From Inquilinus ginsengisoli_B (GTDB lineage Bacteria; Pseudomonadota; Alphaproteobacteria; DSM-16000; Inquilinaceae), in contig NZ_JBNDJK010000001.1 in assembly GCF_050434925.1 (NCBI RefSeq), positions 5,208,001-5,272,000 on the forward strand: a stretch of 64,000 nt of DNA, given 5' to 3'. The notes beneath the pieces were generated by a model, which was not told where the DNA came from, searched no databases, and worked only from the letters and a program-made list of their open reading frames with translations. The position numbers were made by a program, and so were the translations under genes. Positions 34,372-42,852 of the stretch are shown piece after piece (position 1 is the stretch's first letter; each line of letters begins with the position of its first letter).

Positions 34372-34764
34372 ATGAGCAAGCGCGAGCATTTCGGAACCAC
34401 CGTCACCGGTGCCGGCGGGCAGAAGCTGCCCTTCTCCAAGGCCGTGCGGGCCGGCGACTACGTCTATGTCTCGGGCCAGGTGCCGTTCGACGAGAACGGC
34501 GTGGTCGTGGCCGGCGGCATCGAGGTCCAGACCCATCAGACGATGAAGAACGTCCAGGCGGCGCTGGCCCTGGCCGGCTGCACGCTGGACGACGTGATCA
34601 AGGTCACGGCCTGGCTGGACGACACCCGCGACTTCGCCGCCTTCAACCGCACCTATGACAGCTACTTCACCGGCGACCGTCCGGCGCGCTCCTGCGTCCG
34701 CGCCGACATGATGATCGACTGCAAGGTCGAGATCGAGGCGATCGCGTATAAGCCGGTGGGCTGA
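34372..34764 (+). CDS. RidA family enamine/imine deaminase
   Basis: RidA proteins hydrolyse reactive enamines such as 2-aminoacrylate formed by PLP dehydratases. The 130-residue protein has the family pattern KAVRAGDYVYVSGQVPFDEN, a middle TMKNVQAALALAGCTLDD, and the conserved active-site arginine in RPARSCVRADMMID. It is the last gene of the transporter operon. Its presence fits the PLP deaminase across the divergent promoter, since that enzyme should make enamines. It forms a homotrimer in known members. Confidence 0.92.
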   Translation: MSKREHFGTTVTGAGGQKLPFSKAVRAGDYVYVSGQVPFDENGVVVAGGIEVQTHQTMKNVQAALALAGCTLDDVIKVTAWLDDTRDFAAFNRTYDSYFTGDRPARSCVRADMMIDCKVEIEAIAYKPVG

Positions 34765-34799
34765 GGCGGGTTTGGCTCAGGTCTTCATTCTATTTTTTT

Positions 34800-34889
34800 T
34801 GTCATCCTCGGGCTTGACCCGAGGATCCAGGGGCGGCCAGAGCGGTTCTTGGTGGCCCCTGGATTGCCGGGTCAAGCCCGGCAATGACA
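34800..34889. repeat. Composite palindromic repeat after the RidA gene
   Basis: Bounded by TGTCAT and ATGACA with a TCCTCGGG left arm and a TTGCCGGG right arm. The linker GGGGCGGCCAGAGCGG is nearly that of the unit at 33422, so the two are close copies. It lies between convergent genes, and a T8 run (34793-34800) ends at its left border. Confidence 0.92.
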
Positions 34890-34915
34890 GGAAGGGGGCA
34901 CCCCGCGACCAGCCC

Positions 34916-35788
34916 TCAAGCCCGCGGCACCGCCGGGACCGGCCGCTCGCCCTGCACCATGGTGCGGTACAGCAGCCGGTCCTGGCCGTCATAGTCGTTG
35001 ACGGCGTAGTGCAGGGTGCAGCGGTTGTCCCAGATCGCCAGGTCGTGCGGCTTCCAGCGCAGCCGGCAGGTGAATTCCGGCCGGATCGCATGGCCGTAGA
35101 GGAAGTCGAGCAGCGGCTTGCTCTCCTCCACCGTCATGCCGGCGAAGCGCTGGGTGTAGATCGAATTGATGAACAGCGCCTTGCGGCCAGTGCCGGGATG
35201 CACTCGCACCACCGGATGGGGAACCTCGCGGTCCGCCTCCGGCCGGTTGCGCTCGATGCCGATCGACTTCGAAACCGCGACATTGCCTGGCACGCCGCCG
35301 GTGCCGTAGGGCTTGCCGGAATGCATGGCGTCGAGCCCGTCCAGCACCGCCTTCAGCCCGTCCGACAGCGCGTCATAGGCGGCGTACATATTGGCGAACA
35401 GCGTGTCGCCGCCATGGCTCGGCACGTGGCTGGCATAGAGCAGCGACGCCATCGGCGGCTGGTCGAGGAAGCTGAAATCCGAATGCCAGGCGTTGCCGAA
35501 GGTGCTGACCTTGCGCTCATCGGCCGATTTCTTCACCGCGACGATGTCCGGATGCTCGTCCATGTGCTTGATGTAGGGCGCGCGGCTGATGGTGCCGAAG
35601 CGGCGGGTCAGTGCCACCAGGTCCTCCGGCGCCAGGTCGAGCCCGTGCAGATGGATCACCAGGTGGTCGTCCAGGGCCTGGCGGATCGCGGCGAAGAGCG
35701 TGTCGTCGACCGGGCCGGCGAGATCGATGTCGGCGCCGAGCGACCCGGCCATCGGCCGGATGGTGAGGCATGAGTCGGGGCTGGTCAT
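34916..35788 (-). CDS. TauD/TfdA-family Fe(II)/2-oxoglutarate dioxygenase
   Basis: A 290-residue non-heme iron oxygenase that couples 2-oxoglutarate decarboxylation to substrate hydroxylation. The iron ligands are the HxD in NAWHSDFSF and the distal His in NRCTLHYAVNDYDGQDRLLY, whose final Arg region binds 2-oxoglutarate. HVPSHGGDTLFANMYAAYDA is a family block. I start at ATG 35788, where the protein begins like its relatives; the upstream frame covers a hairpin repeat. The substrate (taurine, a sulfonate or an aryloxyacid) cannot be told. It stands alone. Confidence 0.88.
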   Translation of the reverse strand: MTSPDSCLTIRPMAGSLGADIDLAGPVDDTLFAAIRQALDDHLVIHLHGLDLAPEDLVALTRRFGTISRAPYIKHMDEHPDIVAVKKSADERKVSTFGNAWHSDFSFLDQPPMASLLYASHVPSHGGDTLFANMYAAYDALSDGLKAVLDGLDAMHSGKPYGTGGVPGNVAVSKSIGIERNRPEADREVPHPVVRVHPGTGRKALFINSIYTQRFAGMTVEESKPLLDFLYGHAIRPEFTCRLRWKPHDLAIWDNRCTLHYAVNDYDGQDRLLYRTMVQGERPVPAVPRA

Positions 35789-35879
35789 GAAGGGAGTATG
35801 GTCCGTGGTTCGGCCGGCCGGAAGACCCAGGTTGCTGCAGCCATCCGGGTCAGCGATCTGTCCGGTTCGGCTCGTTGTG

Positions 35880-36013
35880 TTGCCTCTCCCGCCTGGCGGG
35901 AGAGGTCGGGCGTCCGCAGGACGACCGGGTGAGGGCTGGTCCCGGCCTCGACAAAGAGCCCTCACCCGGAGCCGCTTCGCGTCTCCGACATCTCCCGCAA
36001 GCGGGAGAGGCAA
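35880..36013. repeat. Second repeat family: CTCTCCCGC palindromes
   Basis: Two hairpins, CTCTCCCGCC-TG-GCGGGAGAG and CTCTCCCGC-AA-GCGGGAGAG, flank a segment holding the inverted pair GGTGAGGGCT and AGCCCTCACC. It is a separate intergenic repeat, unrelated in sequence to the TTGCCGGG family. Confidence 0.8.
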
Positions 36014-36051
36014 TCTTTCCCGCCAGCGGAGGCTAAGCCACAAAGGGCCGG

Positions 36052-36882
36052 TCAGGATTGGCCGAACAGGGCGTTGATCTCTTTGTGCGGCACCGCGTCG
36101 TCGGCATAGCCGAAGCTGCCCTGGTCCTTGATCTCGCGGGCGGCGCGCAGGAAGCCGCCCAGCGCCGCCCGGGCCAGCGACCCGCCGACGCTGATCCGCC
36201 TGACGCCGATCTCGCCCAGCTCCGCGACGGTGAAGCGGGCGCCGACCAGCCCCATCACCACATTGACCGGCCGATCGACCGCCTGCACCACCGCCTCGAT
36301 CTCCTCCCGCGTCGCCAGGCCGGGGGCGTAGAGCACGTCGGCGCCGGCCTCCTGGAACGCCTGCAGCCGGCGGATCGTGTCGGCCAGGTCGCGGCGGCCG
36401 TGCAGGAAGTTCTCGGCCCGCGCCGTCAGGGTGAAGGGGAAGGGCAGCGACCGCGCCGCCGCCACCGCGGCCCGCACCCGCTCCACCGCCAGGTCGAGTT
36501 CGTAGATCGGGTCGTCGTCGCGGCCGGTGGCGTCCTCGATCGAGCCGCCGACCAGCCCGACCGCGGCGGCCTGGCGGATGGTCTCCGCCGCCGCCTCGGG
36601 CGCATCGCCGAAGCCGTTCTCGAGATCGGCCGAGACCGGCAGGCCGGTGGCGTCGACGATGGCCTTGGCATTGGCCAGCGTCTCCTCCCGGCTGACGTTC
36701 AAGGCACCGTCGCTGCGGCCGAGGGTGAAGGCATGGCCGGCGCTGGTGGTGGCCAGCGCCTCGAAGCCGAGCCCGGCCAGCAGCTTCGCGCTGCCCGCAT
36801 CCCAGGGATTCGGAACAACGAAGATGCCCGGCCGGGCATGCAGGCGCTGGAAGGCGAGGGCCTTTTCGGTCTGGCTCGGCAT
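36052..36882 (-). CDS. Isocitrate lyase/PEP mutase-family protein
   Basis: A 276-residue member of the superfamily that includes 2-methylisocitrate lyase, oxaloacetate decarboxylase and PEP mutase. Typical blocks are FVVPNPWDAGSAKLLAGLGF, ALATTSAGHAF, VSADLENGFGD (metal-binding Asp/Glu), GGSIEDATGRDDDPIYELD and LTARAENFLHG. The catalytic Cys of true isocitrate lyases (KKCGH) is absent, as usual in this subgroup. The reaction is a C-C or P-C bond cleavage, with the substrate unknown. A tight gap follows on the same strand to the NmrA gene. Confidence 0.85.
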   Translation of the reverse strand: MPSQTEKALAFQRLHARPGIFVVPNPWDAGSAKLLAGLGFEALATTSAGHAFTLGRSDGALNVSREETLANAKAIVDATGLPVSADLENGFGDAPEAAAETIRQAAAVGLVGGSIEDATGRDDDPIYELDLAVERVRAAVAAARSLPFPFTLTARAENFLHGRRDLADTIRRLQAFQEAGADVLYAPGLATREEIEAVVQAVDRPVNVVMGLVGARFTVAELGEIGVRRISVGGSLARAALGGFLRAAREIKDQGSFGYADDAVPHKEINALFGQS

Positions 36883-36946
36883 GGGGATTCTCCCGATTGG
36901 CTTAAACTGTATTGTTCTTCTTTTGTTCCGATCAAGTCAAGGTATT

Positions 36947-37813
36947 TCAGCACCCGGATGCCAGCTCCTCGATATAGGCGCGCAGCGTCCGCGGCTCGCG
37001 GCCGAGGACGGCGCGCGCCACCAGGCTGTTGCCCGGCTGGCCGTGGGCGGCGTAGTGGGCGAACACCTTCTCCAGCAGGCCCACCTGCCGTGAATCGTAG
37101 GGCGGCCGGGCCGCTGACACCCAGTCGGCGAAGCTGGGTTCGCCGGCCACGACCGGGCGGCCCAGCGCCGCGCTCATCAGCGCCGCGATCTCCTCGCGGT
37201 CCGGCAGGCCGTCGGCGCAGAGCTCGAAGCTGCCATAGGCCAGCCGGTCGCCGGTCAGGGCGATCGCGGCGGCCTCGGCCACGTCGCGATAGTCGACCCG
37301 CGCCACCCGCGCCGTCTTCGGGAACGGCTCGGCGAAGACGCCGCCGGCCAGCACGCCGGGCCAGGCGGCGCCGATGTTCTGCATCAGGTTGGTCGGCTGC
37401 AGGATGGTGTGCTGCATGCCGGAGCCATGCAGTGCCGCCTCGACCGGGATCTTGCTGGCGTGGTTGGCTAGCGCGGTGTTGGTCGCCTGGATCACCGAGG
37501 AGAAGGCGAAGCGCCGGACTCCGGCCTGCCGGGCGGCCTCGACCATGCGCATCCCGAGCTCCGCCTCGTCCGGGGTGAAGGCCGGGCCGATGTGGAACAC
37601 GCCGTCGACCCCGCGCAGCGCGGCGTCGAGGCTGGACCGGTCGCGCAGGTCGCCGAAGGCGATCTCGACCGCGCCGCCGGCCCGGGCGACAGCGGCCTTG
37701 GCGTCATTGCGCACCAGGCCGCGGACGATCGCGCCGCGACGGGCTAGCTCGGGCACCACCAGGCCGGCGAAGCGGCCGGCGGCGCCGATAACGAGAACGG
37801 TGGGAGGGCTCAT
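36947..37813 (-). CDS. NmrA-like NAD(P)-binding protein
   Basis: A Rossmann-fold protein of 288 residues from the atypical SDR group. The dinucleotide motif is VLVIGAAGRFAGLVVPELAR, and AFGDLRDRSSLDAALRGVDG, FHIGPAF and FAFSSVIQATN are typical of NmrA/QOR2-like redox sensors or quinone reductases. ATG 37813 is chosen; the upstream frame extends into the divergent LysR gene. The LysR regulator starts 103 bases away on the other strand, and such pairs usually mean that the LysR protein controls this gene. Confidence 0.86.
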   Translation of the reverse strand: MSPPTVLVIGAAGRFAGLVVPELARRGAIVRGLVRNDAKAAVARAGGAVEIAFGDLRDRSSLDAALRGVDGVFHIGPAFTPDEAELGMRMVEAARQAGVRRFAFSSVIQATNTALANHASKIPVEAALHGSGMQHTILQPTNLMQNIGAAWPGVLAGGVFAEPFPKTARVARVDYRDVAEAAAIALTGDRLAYGSFELCADGLPDREEIAALMSAALGRPVVAGEPSFADWVSAARPPYDSRQVGLLEKVFAHYAAHGQPGNSLVARAVLGREPRTLRAYIEELASGC

Positions 37814-37916
37814 GGTCGATCTCCAGCTGGACAATGGAGATGATCTTGGATGATCCGCTTGACGTGAGAATGAGCAGAAATCGTGATACATTCTCTCGAA
37901 GATCGAGAGGGTTCCC

Positions 37917-38804
37917 ATGGATCGGCTGGACGATCTCACCGCCTTCGTCGCCGTGGTCGAGGCCGGCGGTCTGAGCGCCGCGGCGCGCGATCTGCGCCGG
38001 TCGCTGCAATCCGTCAGCCGGTCGCTGGCGACGCTGGAGCAGGGGCTGGGCGTGGCGCTGGTGCAGCGGACCACGCGGCGGTCGACGCCGACCGATGCCG
38101 GCCTCGCCTTCTACCGCCGGGTGAAGCCGGCGCTGGCGGAGATCCTGGAGGCGCGGGCCGAGGCGGCCGAGCGCCGGGCCGAGCCGTCCGGCCTGTTGCG
38201 GATCAGCGCGCCGGTCCTGTTCACGCCGGCGCATCTGGTGCCGGTGGTGGCCGGCTTCATGCGCCGACACCCGCGGATCGAGGTGGAGGTGAAGCTCTCG
38301 GACCGCTTCATCGACCTGGCGGACGGCGCGGTCGACCTGGCGGTGCGGATCGGCGACCTGCCGGATTCCGCGCTCAAGGCCCGCCGGATCGGGGCGCTGC
38401 GGCGGGTGGCGTTCGGCGCCCCCGAGTATTTCGACCGGCACGGCCGGCCGCTTCATCCGGACGAGCTGGCCGGGCATCAATGCGTCGTCCGCACGGCCGA
38501 GGGCGAGGCCTGGCCGTTCCGGATCGGCGGCCGCACCCGCGCCGTCCGGGTCAACGGCCGGTTCCGGGCCGACAACACGGCGGCGACCTATGCCGCGGTG
38601 GCGGAAGGGCTCGGCATCGGCTTCACGCCGCTGTGGCAGATCCGCGACCTGGTCGACCGCGGCGCGGTGGAGCCGATCCTGGCCGAATACGAGGTGCCGA
38701 AGGTGCCGATCCACGCGGTCTGGCCGGCGACACGTCTGCCGCCGGCCAAGACCCGCCTGTTCGTCGATTTCCTGGCTGAGACGCTGGACCTGCGGCGGCT
38801 TTAA
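37917..38804 (+). CDS. LysR-type transcriptional regulator
   Basis: A 295-residue regulator with an N-terminal winged HTH (FVAVVEAGGLSAAARDLRRS, then LQSVSRSLATLEQGLGVALV) and a substrate-binding effector domain (LLRISAPVLFTPAHLVPVVA, DGAVDLAVRIGDLPDS). It belongs to the large DsdC/CrgA-like group. It is transcribed divergently from the NmrA-like gene and most likely controls the 103-base shared promoter. The inducer is not predictable. Confidence 0.9.
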   Translation: MDRLDDLTAFVAVVEAGGLSAAARDLRRSLQSVSRSLATLEQGLGVALVQRTTRRSTPTDAGLAFYRRVKPALAEILEARAEAAERRAEPSGLLRISAPVLFTPAHLVPVVAGFMRRHPRIEVEVKLSDRFIDLADGAVDLAVRIGDLPDSALKARRIGALRRVAFGAPEYFDRHGRPLHPDELAGHQCVVRTAEGEAWPFRIGGRTRAVRVNGRFRADNTAATYAAVAEGLGIGFTPLWQIRDLVDRGAVEPILAEYEVPKVPIHAVWPATRLPPAKTRLFVDFLAETLDLRRL

Positions 38805-38897
38805 GAGCGAAAAACTGATGCGGGTTCAGGCAGGTTCCGATTGCCTCTCCCGCTTGCGAGGCCTTTCAATAACTTTCGCCCTTCCGGCATAGACTTT

Positions 38898-39075
38898 TTA
38901 TCCTCCCCCTCCCCCCGCGGGAGGGGGCAGGGGGAGGGGGTCTCTCGGCTCGAACCGGCCTGGATCATCGGAGCACCGGCACGGATGGCGATCTCTATTC
39001 ACTGCCCATGCGCGCCGACGCGCGCAGACCCCTCCCCCTAGCCCCCTCCCGCAAGGGGAGGGGGAGGATTAAAGG
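38898..39075. repeat. Third repeat family: long CCTCCCCCTCCC inverted arms
   Basis: ATCCTCCCCCTCC near 38898 is matched by GGAGGGGGAGGAT near 39057-39070, with inner arms CCCCCGCGGGAGGGG and CCCTCCCGCAAGGGGAG. This fills much of the 374-base gap between the LysR and D-aminopeptidase genes. Nothing else is visible in the gap. Confidence 0.75.
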
Positions 39076-39178
39076 CATGGGTCGAGCCGGGTGGCTGGAT
39101 TCTAAAAAGGTCCCGCATGCGAGAGCGGCAACACAAAGCCGACCGCTCCGGGGTGTCCTTCACAATTCTAAGTCTGGA

Positions 39179-40735
39179 CTAGCCGATCCGCTCGTAGCGC
39201 AGATGCCGGGCCAGCCAGCAGCCGACCTCGACCTCCGCCGGCCGGCCCGAAGAGTCGCGGCGGAAGGCCAGGGTCCAGTCGCCGGGCGGGGTGTGGTCCA
39301 GCGCCCGCGGGCAGGGCAGGGTCCAGACATCCGGCCCGACCGGCTCCAGGAGCTCCATCCGGCTCTGGCCGAGGAAGCCGGAGAAGCCGCCATACAGCGC
39401 GCCGCCGGCATCGACCACCTCCAGCTCGGCGTCCAGCTCGGCGCAGCGGTAGCGGCCGCCGAGATCGGTGGCGGACTCACCATCGCACGGCACCAGGCGC
39501 GAGCTCTGGTTCTCCTGCGGCCGGTCCAGCCACAGCCCGTCCCCGGCGGGCCGCAGCCGGGTGCGGCCGCTGCCGGCGCTGCCGTCCGGCTGCAGCTCCA
39601 GCTTCTCCGCCGAATGGCCGAAGCGCAGCCGCACCCTGCCGTCGGCCATGTCGATACGCGCCGACAGGCCGGTCTCCGGCTCGATGTAGCTGCCGAGCCA
39701 ATCCGGCGCCGGCAGGTCGGTGGCGGGCTTGGCGCGCTCCTCGCCCAGCAAGGCGGCCAGCAGGTCCAGCGCCGCGGCGTTGGCGTCGGACAGGTGGTTG
39801 AACAGGACGACGACGGAGATGCGCTCCGACGGCACGTACAGACGATGGCTGCGCCATCCGCGCAGCGCGCCGCCGTGGCTGGTGAGGGGGCGACCGAATT
39901 CGGTCGTCCGGCCCAGGCCGAAGCCGTAGGGGGCGGCGGCGCCGTTCGAAAACGTCACCGGCGCCGACAGGCGGCTGTACAGCGCCTCGGGATCGTCACG
40001 GGTGGCGTCGATATGGCGTTCCCAGGCGATCATGTCGTCCAGGCTGGCGCCGAGCCCGGCATCCCCGGTCCACAGCACCCGGTTCTCGGCGGCGCGGAAG
40101 CCGCCGGCCTGGGTGCCCTCATAGCCCTCGGTGCCGTCCGGCATGGCCCGGGTGTCGGCGGCCAGGAAGGCGCTGCCCATGCCGGCCCGGTCGAAGATGC
40201 GGCTGCGCAGCAGCTCGGCGAAGCCGCGGCCGGTGCGCGCCTCGAGGATGTCGGAGAGCACCCGGAAGTTCTGGTTGACGTAGGAGTAGCGGTTGCCCGG
40301 CGTGAACTGCAGCGACCGGGTGCCGGCGATCACGCGCCCGGCCTCGCGGTCGCCGAAGGGCGATTCGGCCGGCGCGCCGTGCAGCATCGCCACCGCCCAG
40401 TAGTCGCGCAGGCCGGACTGGTTGTGGCACAGGTGCAGCGCGCCCGGCGCCTCGCCCTCCAGCAGCGGCAGGCGGGCGCGGACGTCGCCGTCCAGCACCG
40501 TCGGGTCGGGGAAGGCGTCGAGCACCAGGCCGCAGGTGAACTGCTTGGTGACCGAGCACATCCGGAACAGCGACTGCGGCGTGAACGGGATGCGGCGCTC
40601 GGCATTGGCCCAGCCCCAGGCGTGGCGGGCCAGGATCTCGCCGTCCCGCAGCACGGCGGCAGCGCCGCCCGGTCCGGGAAAGCTGCGGGGGAGGCCGGCC
40701 AGGGCCCGGTCGAGGCGGGAGAGGGGCGTCGTCAT
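39179..40735 (-). CDS. dap: D-aminopeptidase (S12 serine hydrolase)
   Basis: The 518-residue protein matches the layout of the Ochrobactrum D-aminopeptidase, which removes N-terminal D-amino acids (D-Ala, D-Ser, Gly). It has a beta-lactamase-like catalytic domain with SxxK in RMCSVTKQFTCGLVLDA, YxN in YSYVNQNFRVLSD, and HGG in LTSHGGALRGW. Two C-terminal beta-barrel domains follow, ending with DAGGALYGGFSGFLGQSRM and EVGCWLARHLRYERI. The last block contains the gamma-loop segment that limits substrate size. ATG 40735 is chosen; GTG 40747 is possible. It fits the D-amino acid theme of the 23-35 kb locus. Confidence 0.88.
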   Translation of the reverse strand: MTTPLSRLDRALAGLPRSFPGPGGAAAVLRDGEILARHAWGWANAERRIPFTPQSLFRMCSVTKQFTCGLVLDAFPDPTVLDGDVRARLPLLEGEAPGALHLCHNQSGLRDYWAVAMLHGAPAESPFGDREAGRVIAGTRSLQFTPGNRYSYVNQNFRVLSDILEARTGRGFAELLRSRIFDRAGMGSAFLAADTRAMPDGTEGYEGTQAGGFRAAENRVLWTGDAGLGASLDDMIAWERHIDATRDDPEALYSRLSAPVTFSNGAAAPYGFGLGRTTEFGRPLTSHGGALRGWRSHRLYVPSERISVVVLFNHLSDANAAALDLLAALLGEERAKPATDLPAPDWLGSYIEPETGLSARIDMADGRVRLRFGHSAEKLELQPDGSAGSGRTRLRPAGDGLWLDRPQENQSSRLVPCDGESATDLGGRYRCAELDAELEVVDAGGALYGGFSGFLGQSRMELLEPVGPDVWTLPCPRALDHTPPGDWTLAFRRDSSGRPAEVEVGCWLARHLRYERIG

Positions 40736-40855
40736 GATGGCCGCCACCCTGGCGCCCCGGCCGGGATGTGTAAAGATGCCCGTGGCCGGAATTGCGGGTG
40801 ACAGCCGCCTTCGTGCGATTTATCAGACATAAACCCTGCCCCAAGAAGAACCCCG

Positions 40856-41998
40856 ATGCCGACGATCACCAACATCCAGGACCTGCGAGCGCTGGCGGCC
40901 CGGCGCATCCCGCGCGCGATCTTCGACTATGCCGACCGCGGCTCCTATGACGAGGTGACGCTGCGCGCGAACCGGGCGGACCTGGCCGCGATCGGCCTGC
41001 GCCAGCGGGTGATGATCGACGTCGACAAGCGCTCGGTGGCGACCACGATCCTGGGCGAGGACGTGACCATGCCGCTGGCGATCGCGCCGACCGGCCTGAC
41101 CGGCCTGTTCCATGGTGACGGCGAGATCCTCGGCGCTCGCGCGGCCGAGGCCTTCGGCATCCCGTTCTGCCTGTCGACCATGTCGATCTGCTCGATCGAG
41201 GATGTGCGCGGCGCGGTCAAGAAGCCGTTCTGGTTCCAGCTCTACGTCATGCGCGACCGCGGCTTCTCGCAGTCGCTGATCGAGCGCGCCAAGGCGGCGC
41301 AGTGCTCGGCCCTGGTGCTGACGCTGGACCTGCAGATCCAGGGCCAGCGCCACCGCGACCTGAAGAACGGCCTGGCCGTGCCGCCGCGGCTGACGCTGGC
41401 CAATGCGCTCGATATCGCCACCAAGCCGGCCTGGGCGATGAAGGTGCTGTTCGGCAAGCGCCGCAGCTTCGGCAATCTCGAAGGCCAGGTGAAGGGGGCA
41501 GACGACCTGAAGACCCTCTCGGAATGGACCGCCAGCCAGTTCGACGCCTCGCTGAGCTGGAAGGACGTTGAATGGGTGCGCAGCATCTGGCCCGGCAAGC
41601 TGATCCTGAAGGGCGTGCTGGACGAGGAGGACGCGAAGATCGCGGCCGCGACCGGCGCCGATGCGGTCGTGGTCTCCAACCATGGCGGCCGGCAGCTGGA
41701 CGGCGCTCGGTCCTCGATCTCGGCCCTGCCGGGCATCGTCCAGGCGATCGGCGACCGGACCGAGATCCTGTTCGACGGCGGCGTGCAGTCGGGCCAGGAC
41801 ATCCTGAAGGCGGTGGCGCTGGGCGCCCGCGGCTGCCTGATGGGCAAGGCCTTCCTCTACGGCCTGGCGGCGATGGGCGAGGCCGGCGTGACCAAGGCGC
41901 TGGAGATCATGCGCAAGGAGCTGGACATCAGCATGGCGCTGACCGGCACCGGCGACATCACCAGGGTCGACCGCAGCAGCCTGGTGATCCGGGGCTAG
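40856..41998 (+). CDS. lldD: FMN-dependent L-lactate dehydrogenase
   Basis: This 380-residue enzyme of the (S)-2-hydroxy-acid oxidase group oxidises L-lactate to pyruvate and feeds electrons to quinone. IFDYADRGSYDEVTLRANRA, the FMN-binding MPLAIAPTGLTGLFHGDGEI, LVLTLDLQIQGQRHRDLKNG, and the active-site SNHGGRQLDG (catalytic His) with ILFDGGVQSGQDILKA and GARGCLMGKAFLYGL are all present. It stands alone between the D-aminopeptidase and the convergent response-regulator gene. A related 2-hydroxy acid such as mandelate or glycolate is possible, but the sequence fits LldD best. Confidence 0.92.
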   Translation: MPTITNIQDLRALAARRIPRAIFDYADRGSYDEVTLRANRADLAAIGLRQRVMIDVDKRSVATTILGEDVTMPLAIAPTGLTGLFHGDGEILGARAAEAFGIPFCLSTMSICSIEDVRGAVKKPFWFQLYVMRDRGFSQSLIERAKAAQCSALVLTLDLQIQGQRHRDLKNGLAVPPRLTLANALDIATKPAWAMKVLFGKRRSFGNLEGQVKGADDLKTLSEWTASQFDASLSWKDVEWVRSIWPGKLILKGVLDEEDAKIAAATGADAVVVSNHGGRQLDGARSSISALPGIVQAIGDRTEILFDGGVQSGQDILKAVALGARGCLMGKAFLYGLAAMGEAGVTKALEIMRKELDISMALTGTGDITRVDRSSLVIRG

Positions 41999-42027
41999 CG
42001 GCGGACCTTGACGCTTGCTGCCCGTGC

Positions 42028-42852
42028 CTATGAAGCGGGCTGGTGGCCGGCGGGACGATGCCCGGGCTGAACTCCGATCATCTGGTGGCTGCCGATACAT
42101 TGTCGCAGCCGCCGGGCCGCGATCCGGCCGAGCGTGACCGGTCCGATGCTGTCGCCGAGCGACAGGCTGCAGCGCCCGGCCTCCTGCCAGTCCACGCGTT
42201 CCAGCTGATCGAGGTTCACGATCAGCGAGCGGCTGATGCGGACGAAGGGCGGCGTCGGCAGTTGGGCCTCGAAATGCCGGAGCAGCCGGCAGACCAGATA
42301 GTCCCGCGCGCCCTTCAGGAATACGCGTGTGAAATCCGCCTCCGCCGCCAGCATGGCGACCGTGCCGAGCGGCGCGATCACAGACTTGCCGTCGATGCGC
42401 AGATGGATGCGCTGCTGGGGGCCGTCCCGCTGCGGATCGACATCCAGCTCGACGTCGTCCTGCGGTTCCCGGCCGGGGGCCGCGGCGCGCGACGTGTCCT
42501 GCCGGTGCCGGCGCAGCCGTTCGATCGTCACGGCCAGCCGCGCCGGATCGACCGGCTTCAGGAGGAAGTCGACGGCCGAGACGTCGAACGCCTTCACCGC
42601 GTAGAGGTCGTGCGCGGTGACGAACACGATCGCCGGCGCCGGCGACAGCTGCGCGACCAGGTCGAAGCCGCGGCCGTCGGTCAGCTCGACATCCAGGAAG
42701 ATCGCATCGGGGCGCAGCGCCGCCGCCTGGGCCTGCGCCTCGGACACCGTGCCGGCCTCGGCCACGACCTCGACATCCGCATGGGCCCGCAGCAGCCGCC
42801 GCAGGCCGCGGCGGGCCGGCGGCTCGTCATCCACCACCATCACGCGAAGCAT
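42028..42852 (-). CDS. LytTR-family response regulator
   Basis: The 274-residue regulator has a receiver domain (MLRVMVVDDEPPARRGLRRL, phosphorylated Asp in AIFLDVELTDG, Lys in FLLKPVD) and a C-terminal LytTR DNA-binding domain (IHLRIDGKSVIAPLGTVAML, TPPFVRISRSLIVNLDQLER). The family binds paired ~9-bp direct repeats. It overlaps the histidine kinase gene by 13 bases, so both are made together. Candidate targets are the repeat pairs at 44017-44046 and 45078-45107. The final 20 residues (HQMIGVQPGHRPAGHQ...) look like a non-conserved tail. Confidence 0.9.
   Translation of the reverse strand: MLRVMVVDDEPPARRGLRRLLRAHADVEVVAEAGTVSEAQAQAAALRPDAIFLDVELTDGRGFDLVAQLSPAPAIVFVTAHDLYAVKAFDVSAVDFLLKPVDPARLAVTIERLRRHRQDTSRAAAPGREPQDDVELDVDPQRDGPQQRIHLRIDGKSVIAPLGTVAMLAAEADFTRVFLKGARDYLVCRLLRHFEAQLPTPPFVRISRSLIVNLDQLERVDWQEAGRCSLSLGDSIGPVTLGRIAARRLRQCIGSHQMIGVQPGHRPAGHQPAS

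Noticed and set aside
34793..34800. T8 run as a terminator of the RidA operon
   Set aside because: The T-run comes before the hairpin in plus-strand orientation, so it does not form a Rho-independent terminator with that hairpin.
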